NCBI GenBank assembly: GCA_031423615.1
Contig: JANPFV010000028.1
Location: 1-35,144 of the forward strand
DNA: 35,144 nucleotides
Source: JADLGJ01 sp031423615
Lineage (GTDB): Bacteria; Omnitrophota; Gorgyraeia; Zapsychrales; JANLHA01
Direction: 5' to 3'
Notes under the pieces: model-generated
What the model was told of the DNA's origin: nothing
Seen by the model: the letters and a program-made list of their open reading frames with translations, nothing else
Database searches by the model: none
Shown here: one piece after another, positions 33,255 to 35,144 of the stretch
Position numbering within the stretch: the first letter of the stretch is position 1
Layout of the letters: each line of letters opens with the position of its first letter
Program-made: the position numbers and the translations under genes

Positions 33255-35144
33255 ATGAATCTATATCAAAATAATGCATTTAGAGTTTTGGGGCTATTGA
33301 CAAATGCCACCACTTCTGAAATCGTGGCTCGTGCCAATGCGATCAAGGTCAAGAAAGCTGTTGATTTTACGGGAGAATATGAATTCGATTTTCCCTGGCT
33401 GGGTCCCTTGGACCGCAGTGAAGAAAATATTTCCAGCGCCGTCCAACGTCTTGAGGATCCTGTCCGTCGTATCAAGCAAGAGTTGTCATGGTTTTGGTTT
33501 GAATATGACAGCGATCACCGCGCTATTAAAGCGTTAGCCCAGCGCCAGATTAAAGAGGCAATGAGCATCTGGCTTAAAACCAGCGGTCTTACGGCGGCCC
33601 AGTTGACCCAAGAGCCTTTTTCTCCGCTTTCTACCCCGGAGGCCCTGACCGCTTTGCACAATCTTTTTGTTCTCTTTCAGGCGACTCTTTTGCGTAATGA
33701 ATTGATGGCCAAAGAGGATGTAGCTATAGATGTGTTGGATAATGACTACAAAAATGAAGAAAATTGGGCGGTGGCTTTGCGGATTTTTAATTTTATTCAC
33801 GCCAACACGAAATTCTGGGATGTAGTCAAAAAACGTATCGATGCCATGCAGGATCGACGTGTCCATAATATTTCGATGGAGGAAATCAAGGAGAGCGCGT
33901 TGAATAATGCTTTATCCGCGCACTTTTTTCTTATCACCAAGGCGTTGAGCGGAAAAAATCTCCCTCTGTTGGACAAACATATTGAAATCCTTGAGAACGC
34001 TAACATGCCGGTTGATCTTTACAAGTCGGGATTGAATCTCGTGTTGAATTCCCGGATCGCCAATATCAATTCGCTCTGTGATGAATTCGTCCGGGAAAGA
34101 AAGGTCCTGGAGAATAAAGGGGACAGTGCGCTTTATAAAAGTCTTTTTTACAAATATCGTGACAGCGCTAAACCCTTGATGGAGGACTGTAAAATTGTCG
34201 ATCGCAAGGGCATGACCGATTTCGTCGTGTCCCGCGAAAAATATGCCAAATCTTTTCATCAGCTTTCCTGGAAATTGACAAAATGCGGCGATGCCCTTGG
34301 GGCTTTGGAAAGCATGAATGAAGCGTATAAGAATTTATATTCCGATGCCTTAAAAATGGAATGTGAAAAGGACGCTGAACGGATTATTCAGGAAGCGATT
34401 CAGCAGTACAGCAATGATGCCACCAAGCTCATCCATCCGGTCAACGGCCAAATGCCTCTAGACCAGATTATCAATGGCAAGGATCAGTACCTTGATAATG
34501 TGAAATCTCTTTTTGAGATGGGCGAGGCGTTTATGACCGACCAGCTGCAGATGCTTTTACGTGAGATTGTAGCCAAGGAATTGAAGCTGATTTCCGTCGA
34601 GGTCCACGATAAATATCAGGCGTATGAACAGGCCGAAGGCATTATGAAAGAAGCCATAGATTGGGCTGCCGAAGCGAAGAAGGAAGGTTTTAAAGAAGAA
34701 TTAGAAGCCATCAAAAGAGAATGGCTCCATGAAATTGAAACAAAAGAAACGACTCCCGTGGTTCAGGGAACTTCGGCACCCAGTCCGGCTTTGGCATGGG
34801 CCGTGGGATTGGTCATTTTTATTGTTGTCGTGCTGATGATCCGTTCTTCTTCTCACATCGCCTTAACTCCGGTGCCGCCGGTTACTCGCACGAGTACCAT
34901 GGCCGCTCCTCAGAAAGATCCATTGCCTTCGGCGCAAGCTCAGAGTGCCGCAGAGAACCCTGTGGTTTCGACAACATCGGTTTTGCCAAAAGTTGCACCG
35001 ATCGCCACTGTGGCCGCAGTTGTTCCCGCTGTTCTGCCGTCACAGGCGCAAGCCCAAAATATGAATGAATATCCCCTGCCTGTTCCCGTTGAGATGCGCG
35101 TGTCTCCGGGTGATCAGGTTTTGCTCGCCGAAGCCGCAAAGGTC
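33255..35144 (+). CDS. membrane protein with J-domain-like N-terminal region (3' partial)
   Basis: The frame is open from the ATG at 33255 to the window end (630 codons), so the protein is longer. Residues 3-80 contain NNAFRVLGLLTNATTSEIV, LGPLDRSEENISSAVQRLED and a Trp/Phe-rich end. This helical pattern resembles J-domain-like or J-related N-terminal domains, though the His-Pro-Asp motif of DnaJ is not visible. Residues 80-500 are strongly charged and helical, with coiled-coil-like stretches (around 430-500). A single membrane helix spans about 512-529. It is followed by a Pro/Ala/Ser/Thr-rich linker up to the window end, where MNEYPLPVPVEM begins a further domain. The topology suggests a cytoplasmic N-terminus and exported tail. 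Function is unknown and there is no evident tie to the sugar genes. Confidence 0.7.
   Translation, partial: MNLYQNNAFRVLGLLTNATTSEIVARANAIKVKKAVDFTGEYEFDFPWLGPLDRSEENISSAVQRLEDPVRRIKQELSWFWFEYDSDHRAIKALAQRQIKEAMSIWLKTSGLTAAQLTQEPFSPLSTPEALTALHNLFVLFQATLLRNELMAKEDVAIDVLDNDYKNEENWAVALRIFNFIHANTKFWDVVKKRIDAMQDRRVHNISMEEIKESALNNALSAHFFLITKALSGKNLPLLDKHIEILENANMPVDLYKSGLNLVLNSRIANINSLCDEFVRERKVLENKGDSALYKSLFYKYRDSAKPLMEDCKIVDRKGMTDFVVSREKYAKSFHQLSWKLTKCGDALGALESMNEAYKNLYSDALKMECEKDAERIIQEAIQQYSNDATKLIHPVNGQMPLDQIINGKDQYLDNVKSLFEMGEAFMTDQLQMLLREIVAKELKLISVEVHDKYQAYEQAEGIMKEAIDWAAEAKKEGFKEELEAIKREWLHEIETKETTPVVQGTSAPSPALAWAVGLVIFIVVVLMIRSSSHIALTPVPPVTRTSTMAAPQKDPLPSAQAQSAAENPVVSTTSVLPKVAPIATVAAVVPAVLPSQAQAQNMNEYPLPVPVEMRVSPGDQVLLAEAAKV

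Noticed and set aside
34882..35139. Reverse-strand ORF near the window end
   Set aside because: It overlaps the long + strand frame of the membrane protein in its Ala/Pro-rich, GC-richer tail and has no recognisable domain.

Overview
The window is almost wall-to-wall surface-glycan biosynthesis, with nearly every gene on the + strand. The cell type it suggests is Gram-negative. It carries a lipid-linked O-antigen-type export route (flippase, undecaprenyl-diphosphate phosphatase, ligase/polymerase-like membrane protein), CMP-activated acidic sugars including a CMP-Kdo-synthetase-like enzyme, and dTDP-sugar genes. There are no rRNA, tRNA, ribosomal or other taxonomic marker genes, so the lineage cannot be fixed from here. 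The mix of PFTS-motif and Leptospira LIC13510-like carbohydrate proteins with many divergent sugar enzymes fits an uncultivated bacterium (an Omnitrophota/PVC-like lineage would be a guess). TGA, TAA and TAG are all used as stops, and two genes probably start with TTG.

Block 1 (1-3788): a 5'-truncated DegT-type aminotransferase, a GNAT acetyltransferase and a large PFTS-motif protein, translationally coupled. The last codons of the PFTS gene lie in the left arm of a 28-bp inverted repeat (3763-3849).

Block 2 (3936-17157): DegT aminotransferase, NeuB/SpsE-type synthase, methyltransferase, TIM-barrel sugar isomerase, zinc-ribbon methyltransferase, SpsF-type cytidylyltransferase, class IV aminotransferase and SDR. 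Assembly and export functions follow: a second PFTS protein, a Wzx-type flippase, UppP and a LIC13510-like carbohydrate protein. The first half looks like a route to a CMP-nonulosonate-type (sialic/legionaminic-like) sugar.

Block 3 (17265-33179): one long, tightly overlapping gene string behind a near-consensus sigma70-type promoter (17198-17226). It holds a Gfo/Idh/MocA oxidoreductase, a methyltransferase-like protein that has lost its SAM loop, a SIS isomerase, a fructose-6-phosphate-aldolase-like transaldolase, an HpcH/HpaI aldolase, a HAD phosphatase, a sugar O-methyltransferase, two SDRs, a KdsB-like cytidylyltransferase, a D-2-hydroxyacid dehydrogenase and a hexapeptide acyltransferase. 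After these come a methyltransferase-like protein, a GT2 glycosyltransferase, an O-antigen ligase/polymerase-like protein with a very large hydrophilic insert, RmlB, an RmlA-like nucleotidyltransferase and an SDR epimerase/reductase. The set SIS + transaldolase + pyruvate-type aldolase + phosphatase + CMP-transferase is the most striking part. It reads as a possible route to a 3-deoxy-ulosonic acid made by a pyruvate aldolase rather than by a PEP-dependent synthase.

Block 4 (33255-end): behind its own promoter-like sequence is an apparently unrelated long membrane protein. It has a J-domain-like N-terminal region, one membrane segment and a Pro/Ala-rich tail, and it runs off the window. No intergenic gap exceeds about 150 bases, and I saw no RNA genes, CRISPR arrays or transposases.
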